A stretch of DNA of 64,000 nucleotides from Roseiarcus sp963805295 (GCA_963805295.1 CAWDTW010000112.1:39978-103977), one strand, 5' to 3'; shown: positions 1-11,898, numbered from the stretch's first letter. Notes: generated by a model not told the origin, from the letters alone. Program-made: numbers and translations.

Positions 1-29
1 TCTCGGCCGGCTTGGGCACGACGTGTCGT

Positions 30-115
30 GGACGAAGGCGTGAGGTCTTGTCCGAGAGCCGGATGCGGGCGATCCGCATGTCCGGTTCGGTCGTCTGCAG
101 ATTGAGGAAGAAAGG
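30..115 (+). ncRNA. 3' remnant of a group II intron (domain V)
   Basis: Positions 56-88 can fold as a group II intron domain V hairpin: GAGCCGG pairs with CCGGTTC, an AGC triad sits at its base, and a GC-rich upper stem is capped by a short loop. The preceding bases encode the tail VLSESRM, which also precedes domain V at 20.8 kb. The reverse-transcriptase gene that normally lies upstream is not in the window, so this is either the 3' end of an intron running off the left edge or a relic. Identification rests on the fold and on similarity to the second copy at 20813-20845. Confidence 0.7.
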
Positions 116-357
116 TGTGAACGCCCCGAAGGGCTCAGGGAGACTGCTGCATCGCCTTCTTCAACCACCTGCGGTCGATCACCGTCTTTCTCGTCTTCGC
201 CTCCTGGCGCGACCTCCTCGCCACCCTCACCTTCGAGCAACCCCCGCCAAGGCCGCCGTAGTCAAAATGCCGAAATGAGAACCGCCGCGTCTGAACGTCT
301 TGACTCCCCGTAGGCAACGGGCATGCTTTGGCGTTTGAGGCACTCGGGTGATGGGCG

Positions 358-705
358 ATGGCGAAGAACCAGGCGCCGATTCCAATCAGCTTGAGGCCAT
401 GGATCGAGGCCCGACAGCGATTTCGCCTGTCGCATGCGCATGTGCAGATGGCCCGTGAGCTCGGGCTGAACCCAAAAAAGTTCGGCAAGCTCGCCAATCA
501 CCACCAGGAGCCGTGGAAGCGGCCGCTGCCGGACTTCATCGCAGCCCTTTATGTCAAGCGCTTCGGCAAGCCGATCCCGGCTGTCGTCAAGACCATCGAA
601 GAGATAGCAGCGGCAGCTCTCGCCAAGAAGCGTGCCAAAAAGACAAGGAAGCTGATCGCCTCGCAACCGCCCAATGAACAGGGCTCGGTAGCGCAAACGG
701 AGTAA
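358..705 (+). CDS. Conserved hypothetical small basic protein
   Basis: A 115-residue protein starting MAKNQAPIPIS, with the core SLRPWIEARQRFRLSHAHVQ, a central PKKFGKLANHHQEPWKRPLP, and a Lys/Ala-rich tail (AAALAKKRAKKTRK). I recognise the N-terminal block as a widespread conserved hypothetical in Proteobacteria with no assigned function. It has no signal peptide or membrane segment and is probably cytosolic. The ribosome site upstream of the ATG is weak. It stands alone between an intron remnant and a DUF262 fragment. The basic tail could bind nucleic acid, but that is only a guess. Confidence 0.7.
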   Translation: MAKNQAPIPISLRPWIEARQRFRLSHAHVQMARELGLNPKKFGKLANHHQEPWKRPLPDFIAALYVKRFGKPIPAVVKTIEEIAAAALAKKRAKKTRKLIASQPPNEQGSVAQTE

Positions 706-758
706 AAAAAGGCTGAACACCAAATTGAGAATTGCTGCTGCCCGTGGAAGCTCAAAAC

Positions 759-965
759 GAGATGTTTGACTATATTATTGTCTCGTATTTTGTCCGGCGG
801 GCGATCTGTAATCTGACCGCGAAAAATTACAACAAAGTATTTTTGCAGCAACTCAAGAAATTATCTGCGGCCCAACTCACGCCTGAAGCTTTGCGCACTG
901 CCCTCGGCGATTTGGATGGGTCGGCGTCTCGCTGGCCTAGCGACGAGGAGTTCAGAAAGGGTAAT
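759..965 (+). pseudogene. Fragment of a DUF262/DUF1524 (GmrSD-like) protein
   Basis: About 70 residues (YFVRRAICNLTAKNYNKVF ... SRWPSDEEF) resemble the stretch between the DUF262 and DUF1524 parts of GmrSD-type proteins, where a YLxRRxxCGLxTKNYN motif is followed by an SRWPxDEEF motif. GmrSD enzymes are type IV restriction nucleases that attack modified phage DNA. Neither the DGQQR catalytic block of DUF262 nor the HNH-like DUF1524 block is present, so this is a relic. Assignment is from memory of the family motif, not an alignment. Confidence 0.5.
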
Positions 966-1082
966 TGCTCACCCTATTTCAGCGTGATGGGTGCGGCGAA
1001 ATGACTTAGGGGAGGTCAAGGGACTGGCGCGGCTGCGACGAATCTGAATTGTTGGGTCCATGTCCGCGGGTCCCGACCTTTC

Positions 1083-1205
1083 GAGCCTCTCGCACGAATG
1101 CACCGCTTGAATTAACGTGGACAGTTCGCTCGTTGGTACGGAATTATTCGAGACGAAGGCCGCCACTATCTCAGCAGCCAATTCGACCGGATTCGATTTC
1201 TCCAT
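1083..1205 (-). pseudogene. N-terminal fragment of a MucR/Ros-family regulator
   Basis: The reading frame begins MEKSNPVELAAEIVAAFVSN and continues NSVPTSELSTLIQAVHS, the helical N-terminal oligomerisation segment of MucR/Ros zinc-finger regulators (usual length about 140 residues). An AGGGAG ribosome site lies a suitable distance upstream of the ATG. The zinc finger and DNA-binding C-terminus are missing, and after about 41 residues the frame turns into unrelated sequence. MucR proteins control exopolysaccharide, motility and symbiosis genes in rhizobia. This copy cannot bind DNA and is a 5' gene fragment. Confidence 0.6.
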
Positions 1206-1493
1206 GCTTGAATTCTCCCTCAATCGACTTGCGTCACACACCCTTACGCTCGGTCTGTTGGCTCGTCGATAGGCGGTTTCAAACAAATGTCCTGCGCCGG
1301 TGAATTCGCGCCCGCCTTTTGCACCTGAATTATGCACCGGAAAAGCCCTGCGGAATCAACGGCTCTTGAGCGTTCCGAAAGTGTTGAAAGTCTCGGAAGC
1401 ATTTCTCTCGTGCGCCAATGCCCGGAATCGACCCAAAGCCGCTATTCCACTATTCCACTGCGCCAGCATCTCTCCTCAACGGCGACAGCGACG

Positions 1494-4235
1494 TCATACC
1501 TCCTGCCCCGTCTCCTTCTCTCGGCCGAACGCGGCTTCGCGGCCACCTGCCAGAAGGGCCTGAGCATCGAGCTTGCCGAAGAGCTCGATCAGGGTGGCGA
1601 CCGTGCCGGTCCATCCGGTCTGGTGGCTCGCGCCGATGCCGGCGCCGTTGTCCCCGTGGAAATATTCGTAGAACAGCAAGCAATCGCGCCAGTGGGGATC
1701 GCTTTGGAATTTCTCGGCGCCGCCATGGACCGGCCGTCGGCCGGTTTCGTCGCGCAGGAAGATGCGGGTCAGCCGATTGGCGATGTCGCGCGCCACCTCA
1801 AACAGGTTCATCAACTTGCCGGAGCCGGTCGGGCACTCGATTTTGAAGTTGTCGCCGTAGTAGCCGTGGTAGTGGAGCAGCGCGCGGATGATCAGCGCAT
1901 TGATCGGCATCCAGATCGGTCCCCGCCAGTTCGAGTTGCCACCGAACATGCCGGTGTCGGACTCCGCCGGCAGGTAGCTGACCCGGTATTCCTGCCCCCC
2001 TACCGAGAACACATAGGGGTGCTCGGCATGGTAGCGCGACAGCGCCCGGATCCCGTAGGGGCTCAAGAACTCGTTTTCGTCCAGCATGCGGGTCAGGATG
2101 CGGCGCAGCCGGCCTTCGTTGACCAGGCCGAGAATGCCGCGCTCGGCAACGCCAAAGTGGCCCGGGCCAGTCGCATGGATGGATTCGCGCAGCTCCGGCA
2201 TGCGCCGCATTCGTTCGAATATGTCTGCGGAAAATTTCGGAAGGCGCTCGCGTTGCCATTTCTCCACGGCGGTCACGGCACAGAGCGGCAGCAGACCCAC
2301 CATCGAGCGGACCTTGAGCCGCGTTGCGCTGCCGTCATGCAGGCGAAGGACATCGTAATAAAACCCGTCCTCCTCGTCCCACATGCCTGCAGGACCGACG
2401 GTATTCATCGCCCGGGCGATCAACAGGAGCTCGATAGCGTAGCTGGTTGCCAATTCTTGATAGAACGGGTCATGCGCCGCCAGCTCGACGGCGATTTCAA
2501 GCATGTTCTGGCAGAACCAGGCGACCCAGGCCGTGCCATCCGCTTGTTCAAGATGGCCGCCGGTCGGCAATGGCGCGCTGCGGTCGAACACGCCGATATT
2601 GTCGAGGCCGAGGAAGCCGCCCTCGAACAGGCTCCTGCCGAAGCGGTCCTTCCGGTTGACCCACCAACCGAAATTCGCCGACAGCCTGGCGAAGATCTGT
2701 TTGAGGAAATCGAGGTCGGCCTTGCCCCGCAGTGCTTGCTCTGTCCGGTAGAGAAAGATCGCCGCCCAGGCCTGCACGGGCGGGTTGACGTCGCTGAAGT
2801 TCCACTCATAGGCCGGGATCTGGCCGGTCGGATGCAGATAGAGCTGCTGCAACAGCAGATCGAGCTGCTGCTTGGCGAAATCGATGTCGACCGTCGCCAG
2901 GGCGATCGAGTGAAAGGCAAGATCCCAGGCGGCGAACCATGGGTATTCCCACTTGTCCGGCATCGAAATCACATGATCACCGATCAGGTGGAACCACTCG
3001 CGATTGCGGATCCCCTGGCGCGTGTAGGGCCGCATCGGATCGGCGCCGTGTTCTTCGAGCCATTTGTCGGTATCGAGAAAGAAATACTGCTTGCTCCACA
3101 GCATCCCGCCCAGCGCCTGCCGCATCACATTAGCCGCGTCTTCCCCAACGCCGGGCGGCCTGATCGCCCGGTAGAACTCGTCGGCTTCGCGCCGCCGCTG
3201 TTCCATGCCTTGGGCGAATTCGCTGTCAAAAGGGTGATCGGATGCGGCATCGCTCAGCCGAAGCCGGATCACGGAGGTTTGCCCGGCGCCGACATTTACC
3301 GGGTAGTGTGCGGCGACCTTGGTCCCGATCTGGTTCGGGTTGACGGCGTCCTGCCGGCCCCCGACGACATGGTTGTTGATCCCATCCTTGACATAGGGCG
3401 TCGTGTTCGACGTACCGAAAATCCGCTCGTTGTTGGTGTCGTTCTCAGTAAACAGCAAGTGAGGATTCTCGTCGCAATGCAGCATTAAGCCACCAAGCTC
3501 GGCGTGCAACGCCTCGATTGCGACGGTGTTCTTTCCCGACATTCGGCGCAAGGATGGTTTTGGTTGGTCGGGCCACCAGGTCCAGGTGTTGCGAAACCAC
3601 AAAGTCGGCAGCACGTGCAGCGTCGCGGTCTCCGGACCGCGATTGCATAGGGTGACCTCGATTAAGATGTCCGACGGTGTGCTCTTGGCGTACTCGACAA
3701 ATACATCAAAATATCGATTTTCGTTGAATACCCCGGTATCAAGCAATTCATATTCTTGGTCGTTGCGGCCGCGCCGCCGATTGGTATCAATGAGATTGCC
3801 ATAGGGATAGGTGTTCTGCGGATATTTATAGAGATACTTCATGTATGAGTGTGTGGGCGTGCCATCGAGGTAGAAATAATGTTCCTTTACATCCTCGCCA
3901 TGGTTGCCCTCGCTATTGGTCAAGCCGAACAGCCGCTCCTTTAGGATCGGATCGTTGCCATTCCATAGAGCGATAGAAAAGCACAGCCGCTGATGGTCAT
4001 CGCTGAACCCAGCGAGGCCGTCCTCGCCCCAGTGATAGGCGCGTGACCGTGCCTGATCGTGGGTAAAGTAGTTCCAGGCGTCGCCATTCTCGCTGTAATC
4101 TTCGCGGACCGTGCCCCATTGGCGCTCGCTGAGATACGGTCCCCAAAGCCGCCAGGGTATTCCTTTCTCTCGCGCCTCGACCAAGCGTAGTTCCTCCTGC
4201 GTCATCTCGGCTTTGAGTTTAGCTGATCCAGGCAT
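1494..4235 (-). CDS. Glucosidase, GH63/MGH1-like glycoside hydrolase
   Basis: An intact protein of 913 residues from the ATG at 4235, chosen because AAGAGAGG sits just upstream; an in-frame ATG at 4331 would add 32 unlikely residues. The N-terminal half is a beta-rich domain (WGPYLSERQWGTVREDYS, WGEDGLAGFSDDHQRLCFSI). The C-terminal half is the (alpha/alpha)6 barrel of GH63/mannosylglycerate-hydrolase-like enzymes (KWEYPWFAAWDLAFHSIAL, MFGGNSNWRGPIWMPINALI). The length matches the bacterial family annotated simply as glucosidase. It has no signal peptide, so it is probably cytosolic and acts on alpha-glucosides or glucosylglycerate-like compounds. A long open frame on the opposite strand is an antisense shadow. 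Confidence 0.88.
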   Translation of the reverse strand: MPGSAKLKAEMTQEELRLVEAREKGIPWRLWGPYLSERQWGTVREDYSENGDAWNYFTHDQARSRAYHWGEDGLAGFSDDHQRLCFSIALWNGNDPILKERLFGLTNSEGNHGEDVKEHYFYLDGTPTHSYMKYLYKYPQNTYPYGNLIDTNRRRGRNDQEYELLDTGVFNENRYFDVFVEYAKSTPSDILIEVTLCNRGPETATLHVLPTLWFRNTWTWWPDQPKPSLRRMSGKNTVAIEALHAELGGLMLHCDENPHLLFTENDTNNERIFGTSNTTPYVKDGINNHVVGGRQDAVNPNQIGTKVAAHYPVNVGAGQTSVIRLRLSDAASDHPFDSEFAQGMEQRRREADEFYRAIRPPGVGEDAANVMRQALGGMLWSKQYFFLDTDKWLEEHGADPMRPYTRQGIRNREWFHLIGDHVISMPDKWEYPWFAAWDLAFHSIALATVDIDFAKQQLDLLLQQLYLHPTGQIPAYEWNFSDVNPPVQAWAAIFLYRTEQALRGKADLDFLKQIFARLSANFGWWVNRKDRFGRSLFEGGFLGLDNIGVFDRSAPLPTGGHLEQADGTAWVAWFCQNMLEIAVELAAHDPFYQELATSYAIELLLIARAMNTVGPAGMWDEEDGFYYDVLRLHDGSATRLKVRSMVGLLPLCAVTAVEKWQRERLPKFSADIFERMRRMPELRESIHATGPGHFGVAERGILGLVNEGRLRRILTRMLDENEFLSPYGIRALSRYHAEHPYVFSVGGQEYRVSYLPAESDTGMFGGNSNWRGPIWMPINALIIRALLHYHGYYGDNFKIECPTGSGKLMNLFEVARDIANRLTRIFLRDETGRRPVHGGAEKFQSDPHWRDCLLFYEYFHGDNGAGIGASHQTGWTGTVATLIELFGKLDAQALLAGGREAAFGREKETGQEV

Positions 4236-4361
4236 GGGACCTCTCTTGCGCCGCGTGACAACGTGTCTCAATGCGCGTTTCCGGCATTGCCGCAGATCAA
4301 CATCACGCAACGGGCGTTTGTGCCACGTCAAGAACGCAGACAGCTTGTCATCGTATTGTTA

Positions 4362-4961
4362 TCGTTCGGGCGCATCTCTGTCTCCTGAGGCCGACGCGCG
4401 CGCTTTGGCGAAGGCTTGCGTCGTTTCCGGCGCCCCGTGGCCGCGCGCGGCGTAGAGCGCGTTGCCGTGGACGACGTGCAAGAGCGTCAGTCGCCGGTTC
4501 GGAGCAACCGGGCCGCCCCGCGCCTGCTGCGACGCCGCGTCCCCCGCCTTGTCAGCCATCGCGATCGCCTTGCCGAGATGGGCGATCGCCTCCTGGAAGG
4601 CCGAGCGGCGCAGCGCCTGGTCGCCCGCCTTGCCCCACCATTCGATGGCGAGATCGTCGAGACCGGCCTCGGTGAAATGATGGGCGATCGCCTCGGGCTC
4701 GGCGTTGGCGTCGCGCAACGCCTCCGCGGCGCGGCGGTGAAGCGCCTGGCGGCGGCTCCTGAGCAGGCTCTCGTAGGCCGCGTCCTGGATCAGCGCGTGC
4801 TTGAAACGGTAGGCGGCGGTCGGAGGGGCGCCGTCGACGAACAGGAGGTCGCCTTCCGTGAGCCGATCCAGCGCGGCTTGCAGGCGCAGCTCGTCGAATC
4901 CGGCGGCGGATGACGACACGTCGCGCAGCAGCGGGTAAGAAAAATCGCGCCCCCCCGGCTC
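4362..4961 (-). pseudogene. Middle segment of a cyclase-type AAA/TPR protein, inverted
   Basis: Read on the minus strand this gives GRDFSYPLLRDV, then LQAALDRLTEGDLLFVDG, RFKHALIQDAAYESLLRSRR and a first TPR-like run up to ETTQAFAKARASASGDRDAPER. In the AAA/TPR family attached to adenylate/guanylate cyclases, this block directly follows the segment found on the plus strand at 4977-5320 and precedes the one at 5321-6283. Here it sits upstream of both, in the opposite orientation. The cyclase catalytic domain and the Walker A part are absent from the window. Not functional. Confidence 0.75.
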
Positions 4962-4976
4962 GCCGAGCGCGGCGCG

Positions 4977-5320
4977 CAGTCCCCTTTGCTGGTCGTCGCC
5001 ACCACGCGGCCGGAATTCCGGGCACCCTGGGCCATGCGCTCGCACCACAGCGTTATTTCGCTCGCGCCGCTCGACCGCGCGCAGGTGCGAAAAATGGTCG
5101 GGGAGATCGCAAGCCGGCATGCGCTCTCCGACGAGATGATCGATGGAGTGGGCGAGCGAACGGGCGGCGTCCCACTGTTCGTCGAGGAGGTGACGCGACT
5201 CCTGCTCGAGCGCGGCGCGCAGGGCGGCGCGCAGGCGATCCCGCCGACCTTGCAGCAATCGCTCGCCGCGCGGCTCGACCGGCTCGGTGAGGCGCGCGAA
5301 GTCGCGCAGATCGGGGCGGT
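4977..5320 (+). pseudogene. AAA ATPase segment of the same cyclase-type protein
   Basis: The plus strand encodes LVVATTRPEFRAPW, then PLDRAQVRKMVGEIASRH, ERTGGVPLFVEEVTRLLLE and PPTLQQSLAARLDRLGEARE, ending EVAQIGAV. This is the C-terminal part of the P-loop domain, including the GGVPLFVEE motif, of the LuxR/adenylate-cyclase AAA family. An intact gene would continue with LGRDFSYPLL, which lies just to the left on the minus strand. Instead it is joined out of frame to the TPR region at 5321. Confidence 0.75.
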
Positions 5321-6283
5321 GTGTTGGCGGCCGACCATGGCTTATGGGCCGGCAGCTACCTTCGGGGCGAACTGCCATCGATGCGGGCGCACGCGGCGGC
5401 CTTCCTCAGCGACGTCGAAGCGAGACCCAATTCCCCCGAGGCGGGCGTCGCCCAGAGCGCCGCCGGGATCACTTGCTGGTTCGCCGGCGAGTATCGCGAA
5501 GCGCGGGATCATTTGGAACGTGCGCTCGCCCTGTTCCAGCCTAGCCGCGACGACGATCTGGCCTTTCGCTTCGGACCGGACCCTGGCGTCGGCGCGATGG
5601 CCTATCTTGCCTTCGCGTTGTGGCCTCTCGGCGAGGTCGATCGCGCGATTTCGCTCATCGACCGCATGCAGAGGCGGATAGCGGACCTCACCCATATCGG
5701 CACGCTCGCGCTTGGAAGAATGCTAGCGGCCCTGTTCGAATTGATGCGTGGCGACCACGCGCGCGCCGCGCCGAACGCCTTCGAACTCGTCCGCCTCGCG
5801 CGCGAGCACGATCTGATCATGTGGCGCGCTGCGGGCGTGTTTCTGCAGGGTTGGGCGACCGATGCGGACGGCGCGACTGGCGATGGGCTCAAAGACTTGC
5901 GTCGCGGCGTCGAGCTGCTGCGCGAACAGAACGTTCTGATTTTCGACGGGCTATTCAAGATTGGGCTGGCCGAGGCCGAGGTCCGTGTGGGCGATCCCGA
6001 TCGCGCCGTCATGATCCTCGACGAAGCGCTGGCGACGGCCGACCGCACCGGCAACCGCGCATTTGAAGCAGAGCTGCATCGGGCGCGTGGCGAAATTCTG
6101 CTGAAGCGAGACCCCGCCAACCCTGCGCCCGCCGAGGAAGCGCTACGGACCGCCATCGCCGTCGCGCAGATGCAAGGCACGCGTAGCTTCGAACTGCGCG
6201 CGGCGCTCGCGCTCGCGAAACTCTGCCAATCAACCGGCCGCCCAGCAGACGCTCACGCCGTCCTCGCGCCCGCGCTCGAAGGC
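5321..6283 (+). pseudogene. C-terminal TPR region of the same cyclase-type protein
   Basis: About 320 residues (AADHGLWAGSYLRGELPSM ... ALAKLCQSTGRPADAHAVLA) match the helical TPR tail of cyclase-linked AAA proteins. In these proteins the tail is thought to sense or scaffold and feed into the catalytic domain. The natural end is lost: after about position 6283 the frame runs into sequence next to a truncated methyltransferase. Codon use is strongly GC3-biased, as expected for a formerly expressed chromosomal gene. Confidence 0.75.
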
Positions 6284-6356
6284 TGCGCGGCGAACCCGTC
6301 GAGCGAACCGATGAGCGGCTTGACGCTCTCGTCGACGACGAAGAATTCCGGTTTAC

Positions 6357-6773
6357 GAAAATCTCATGAGAAAATACGGCGTCTACGGGCCGGCCGCTGC
6401 GTACCAACTCGGTCAGGCGCAGCCAGCCAGGCACCAGCTGACGGCTGACGTGGCGGAACGAGCCGCCAAGGTAATGGGCGCTCGATGGGACAAGAAACGC
6501 GGCCGCCTCGGCGGCAAGGGAGTAGCGCCCGCCCTCCGCCTTGCGAAGCAGGTCCAGACCGACCAGCGCGTCCAGAATGGCTCGCAACCCACGCGCCGAC
6601 GCCCCGGTCTCGGCTGTCAGTTCAGCGAGGGTTCGTGGCCCGTGCTCCAGCGCGGCGAACACTCCGACATCGATGGCCGCCTGCACGATCAGCGGCGGCG
6701 CATAGCCCCAGGCCAGTTGCATCAGCCGCTGCGGCGTCACCAGCGGCCTTGTTGGGTGCTCATCGCCCGTCAC
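6357..6773 (-). pseudogene. N-terminal part of a SAM-dependent O-methyltransferase-like protein
   Basis: 139 residues starting MTGDEHPTRPLVTPQRLMQL contain the winged-helix dimerisation domain of acetylserotonin O-methyltransferase-like enzymes (WGYAPPLIVQAAIDVGVFAA, TGASARGLRAILDALVGLDL, GGRYSLAAEAAAFLV). The Rossmann fold with the SAM-binding GxGxG motif should follow. It is cut off after VDAVFSHEIF, where debris next to the cyclase-type gene begins. Only a 5' fragment remains. Confidence 0.65.
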
Positions 6774-7138
6774 ACTCTTGCCCCCAACAGGATACGAGCC
6801 AAGCGGCGGCGGCGAAGCCTGAACCGCACCGTTCTTATCGGATGCGGCTTGGTTTTAGCGCCGCCGCCGAGGCGAATTCCTTAGCCTGGGCATGGTAGCA
6901 CGCGTCTGCCCCGGCGTGCAGCACGTTTCCGGCGTTCGGACGGCACCTCGGTCTGGCGTAGGGCGCGGCCCTCAGCGGCGGCCGTCGTGACGACCCGCTC
7001 CGCCGGTTGGTGACCGCAACCGCTAACGGACCACTCGGGCGCCCTTGCCCTTCATGATCGCTTCCATGCACCGACGAGACGATCGCCGCCGAGGCCCGGC
7101 TCGACGGCATCTACGTGATCCGCCCCGCGTGCGCGCCC
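6774..7138. other. No recognisable gene; downstream flank of an intron fragment
   Basis: No convincing coding sequence is seen. The right part follows the 3' end of the intron reverse-transcriptase fragment at 7139-7318 on the minus strand and may be degraded intron sequence, but no domain V hairpin could be found in it. Confidence 0.4.
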
Positions 7139-7318
7139 ACGTCGGTCGATGATCCCGCGCATCTTCGCCCACGTCGTGCAGTCCCTCTGGCTTCGGCGCC
7201 GGAGCGCGCGCCGCCATAGGTTTCCGACGTGATGCTGGAACGCGCTCAGGGCCGCGATGTTGGTGGGTACGGCGTGGTAATTATACCAGTCGGCGACCAC
7301 GCGTTGCAGCCATCGTCC
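7139..7318 (-). pseudogene. C-terminal fragment of a group II intron reverse transcriptase/maturase
   Basis: Sixty residues, GRWLQRVVADWYNYHAVPTN then IAALSAFQHHVGNLWRRALR and RRSQRDCTTWAKMRGIIDR, match the conserved C-terminal tail of group II intron proteins, which normally reads WLxxVVxGHFxYYxVPGN ... RLWxRALxRRSQR ... TWxRMxxLIDRxLP. The reverse-transcriptase palm and the rest of the maturase domain are gone. This is one of four intron scraps in the window. Confidence 0.65.
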
Positions 7319-7977
7319 CTGTTCGGGGATCGGCGAGTGATCGTGTAGGCGGCGGCGACGGTTTCGCCTCCGGTCTGGCGTACGCGTTCCTCGAAGGCAA
7401 GGGTCCACAGGCGGCGGTCGAATATGGCAACCGTCGGCGGCATTGTCGTGGGTGCGGTCATGTCTTCGCCCTTTTTGCGCGGAGTAGCGGAGTATAGGAT
7501 CCGCCGGCCCTGATGTTGTCCGCTGATCCGTTGCCCCGATCAGACCAGCGCGCTTGAAGAAGTGCGCGAGATCGCGTCAACCGGTGCCGATTGGGTTCAT
7601 CGAACAGCTCCAGGCACGACACTTTGCGTCATCGATCGGGCGCCTGAATGGCGCCTGTTGCGCCAACTCGTCGCTTCCCTGCTGCAAGCGATCATGCCCG
7701 AGCCGACCCTCGCTTGCCTGCGGGGCTGCCTGGTGGCGCTGCGCCGACATCTGCGCGAGCCTCCACGACGAAAACGCGCCTACCAATGCATGGTCCCGCT
7801 ATGTTAGCGCCTATGGGGCGCCCATCGGCGCCCGTATCGGGAGCCGAGCGCCCCGGCGACCGATCGCCCGGAGTTGACCGAGAGACGTCGCGTGCTTCAA
7901 ACATATGTTCAGCGTCGCGAAGCGTCAAAGCGCCCCACGATCTTTGACCTTGGTCGCGCCGACGTCGGAGGAACCCC
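7319..7977. other. Region without a recognisable gene
   Basis: The left end has a short minus-strand frame from 7461 (MTAPTTMPPTVAIFDRRLW...) that could be the 5' stub of an unidentified gene cut by the intron fragment. From 7540 to 7960 I see nothing I can name. The last 15 bases hold the ribosome site of the next gene, and an 8-bp palindrome ACATATGT lies near 7899. Confidence 0.4.
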
Positions 7978-10057
<2,080 letters not shown>

Positions 10058-10108
10058 CGACGCAAGGTGGTCGTGACCCGGTCCGCTCCATCCCCCAGGC
10101 GCTCGTTT

Positions 10109-10133
10109 CCCCTCTCCCCTTGCGGGAGAGGGG
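10109..10133. repeat. Palindromic intergenic repeat
   Basis: A perfect 10-bp stem (CCCCTCTCCC / GGGAGAGGGG) with a 5-base loop sits just after the dehydrogenase gene. There is no T-run, so it is more like the REP-type palindromes common in alphaproteobacterial intergenic DNA than a terminator. Confidence 0.55.
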
Positions 10134-10148
10134 CCAGGGGCATAGGCG

Positions 10149-11337
10149 CTAGGATAAGGTTGGCAGCGGGTATTGCACCTGTTTTTTTCGCTTTCTTGGC
10201 GGCTCCGCGAGGTGGCGATGGAAACGGGCGGCGAGGTTCTTCAGGCATTCGATGGCGATGTGGCCCAGTATCGCCATGCGCAGCATCCAGATGACGGTTT
10301 TCTGGACGCGCCAGATCGAGGGAGCGTATTTGAGTTCGAGCAGGTCCTCAGGGGGAAGATTCCAGGACATCCTGGCGATAATCGTCTGTCGCGATGGCGA
10401 GGATCAGGTGCGCGTAGATCCAACTTCGCGCGCCCTTTTCTGTTCGGGCCGGCAGGCGGTCGAGGTTCAACAGACTCTTCAATCTCTTGAAGGCGAGTTC
10501 GATTTGCCAGCGCAAGCGATACATGGCGAGAATTTCCTCGGCGGGATAGCTCCGGGCGTCCAGGGATGTCGCCAGCACGACGAACTCGGCGGCGATCAGG
10601 CTGCGCGGATCGAGGGCCTTGCCTTTCTTGCGCGCCAGGCGCTGCAAACGCTCGCGCTCGGCGCGGGCGGATTGCTCCGATTTGCGGAGGATCACGACCC
10701 GCGCTGGCATCGGAGCGCCCGCGCCCTCGACCGAGACGACGATGTCGTCGGTCTGAATTTCCATCGGCATTTTGCGCAGATGCGCGATGAGATCGAACTT
10801 TTTGCCGTCGGCCCCGCGCAAACGCAGGGAACTCCAGCGCAGACGGACGACGTAGTCGGCATTCTCGGCTTTCCCGACGCTGGCGACGAAGCGGCGCAAG
10901 GCCTTCGCGGAGGAATAATTGCGGTCGCCGAGCCGTATTTCGCCGGCGATGGCGGCGCCCCGGTCGAGCGCTTCGGCGCCATGCTTGTCCGTCAGATCGA
11001 AATGGCTGAAACCGCCCGCGCCCAGATCGTAGACCGCGTGCACGCGCCAATCCGTGCCTTTGCTGCCGGGTTTGCTGACGCAACTGCCATCCGAAATCCT
11101 GAGAACGCGGCCCGGCCATCGAAAGTCCGAACCCGGCGTCTTGGCCCGCAACATCGACGCCACGATCTCCGAGAGAAACTCGCAAGATTGATGCAGCCGA
11201 TCGTTGAGCGAGGCGTCGGTCAAATCCGCGACCCGAGCCAGCTGCGCCCAAGCCGCCGTCTCCCGCAGCGACAAGCCGCCAGGACCGCGCGCCAAGGCCA
11301 ATCGCAACAGCGCCCGCGCGTCCGGCACGCCCCGCCG
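10149..11337 (-). mobile_element. IS4-family element, 5'-truncated and frameshifted
   Basis: The minus strand encodes an IS4-type DDE transposase starting in mid-gene at MPDARALLRLALARGPGGLS, with the motifs RISDGSCVSKPGS, GDRNYSSAKALRRFVASV and the YREK-like block YRLRWQIELAFKRLKSLLNL. About 40 N-terminal residues are missing where the element meets TPR-repeat DNA at 11338. Near 10360 the frame shifts; the true C-terminus EDLLELKYAPSIWRVQKTV follows in another frame to about 10149. Only the left end survives, so the element cannot move by itself. Confidence 0.8.
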
Positions 11338-11340
11338 CCG

Positions 11341-11898
11341 CCCCCCGGCAACGCCTACTGGCAGCGCGACCTCGCGGTCTCGCTGGGTAGGATCGGCGAC
11401 GTGCAGCAGACGCAGGGCGACCTGGCGGCGGCGCTAGCCAGCTACCAGGCCTCGCTCGCGATTGCCGAGCGTCTGGCGAAAACGGACCCCGGCAACGCCT
11501 ACTGGCAGCGCGAGTTCTCGGTCTCGCACGGCAAGATCGGCGACGTGCAGCAGGCGCAGGGCGACCTGGCGGCGGCGCTGGCCAGCTACCAAGCCTCGCT
11601 CGCGATTGCCGAGCATCTGGCGAAAACGGACCCCGGCAACGCCGGCTGGCAGCGCGACCTCTGGGTCTCGCATGTCAACATCGGCGACGTGCAGCAGAAG
11701 CAGGACGACCTGGCGGCGGCGCTGGCCAGCCACCAGGCCTCGCTCGCGATTGCCGAGCGTCTGGCGAAAGCGCACCACGGCAACGCCGGCGGGCAGCGCG
11801 ATCTCGCGGTCTCGCACGAAAAGATCGGCGAGGTGGAGCAGGCGCAAGGCGACCTGGCGGCGGCGCTGGCCAGCCACCAGGCCTCGCACGCTATCTTT
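11341..11898 (+). pseudogene. TPR-repeat fragment of a STAND/TPR-type protein
   Basis: The frame reads four near-identical 48-residue units of the form QRDLAVSLGRIGDVQQTQGD then LAAALASYQASLAIAERLAK and TDPGNAYW. These are the long TPR repeats usually found at the C-terminus of bacterial STAND NTPases, caspase-like or TIR-linked proteins. No N-terminal effector or NTPase is attached: the left edge is the truncated IS4 and the right edge breaks off at HQASHAIFGCG. The NTPase at 47160 is of the class that normally carries such repeats, but it lies 36 kb away. Confidence 0.75.
11362..11890 (+). repeat. Tandem 144-bp TPR-coding repeats (about 3.7 copies)
   Basis: Units start with the codon for the Gln of QRDL/QREF at 11362, 11506, 11650 and 11794, exactly 144 bp apart. 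DNA identity between units is high, which suggests recent duplication or gene conversion. Confidence 0.85.

Noticed and set aside
1332..3488. 718-codon open frame on the plus strand opposite the glucosidase
   Set aside because: It is antisense to a recognisable enzyme with strong motifs, its composition is typical of GC-rich shadow frames, and it has no ribosome site.
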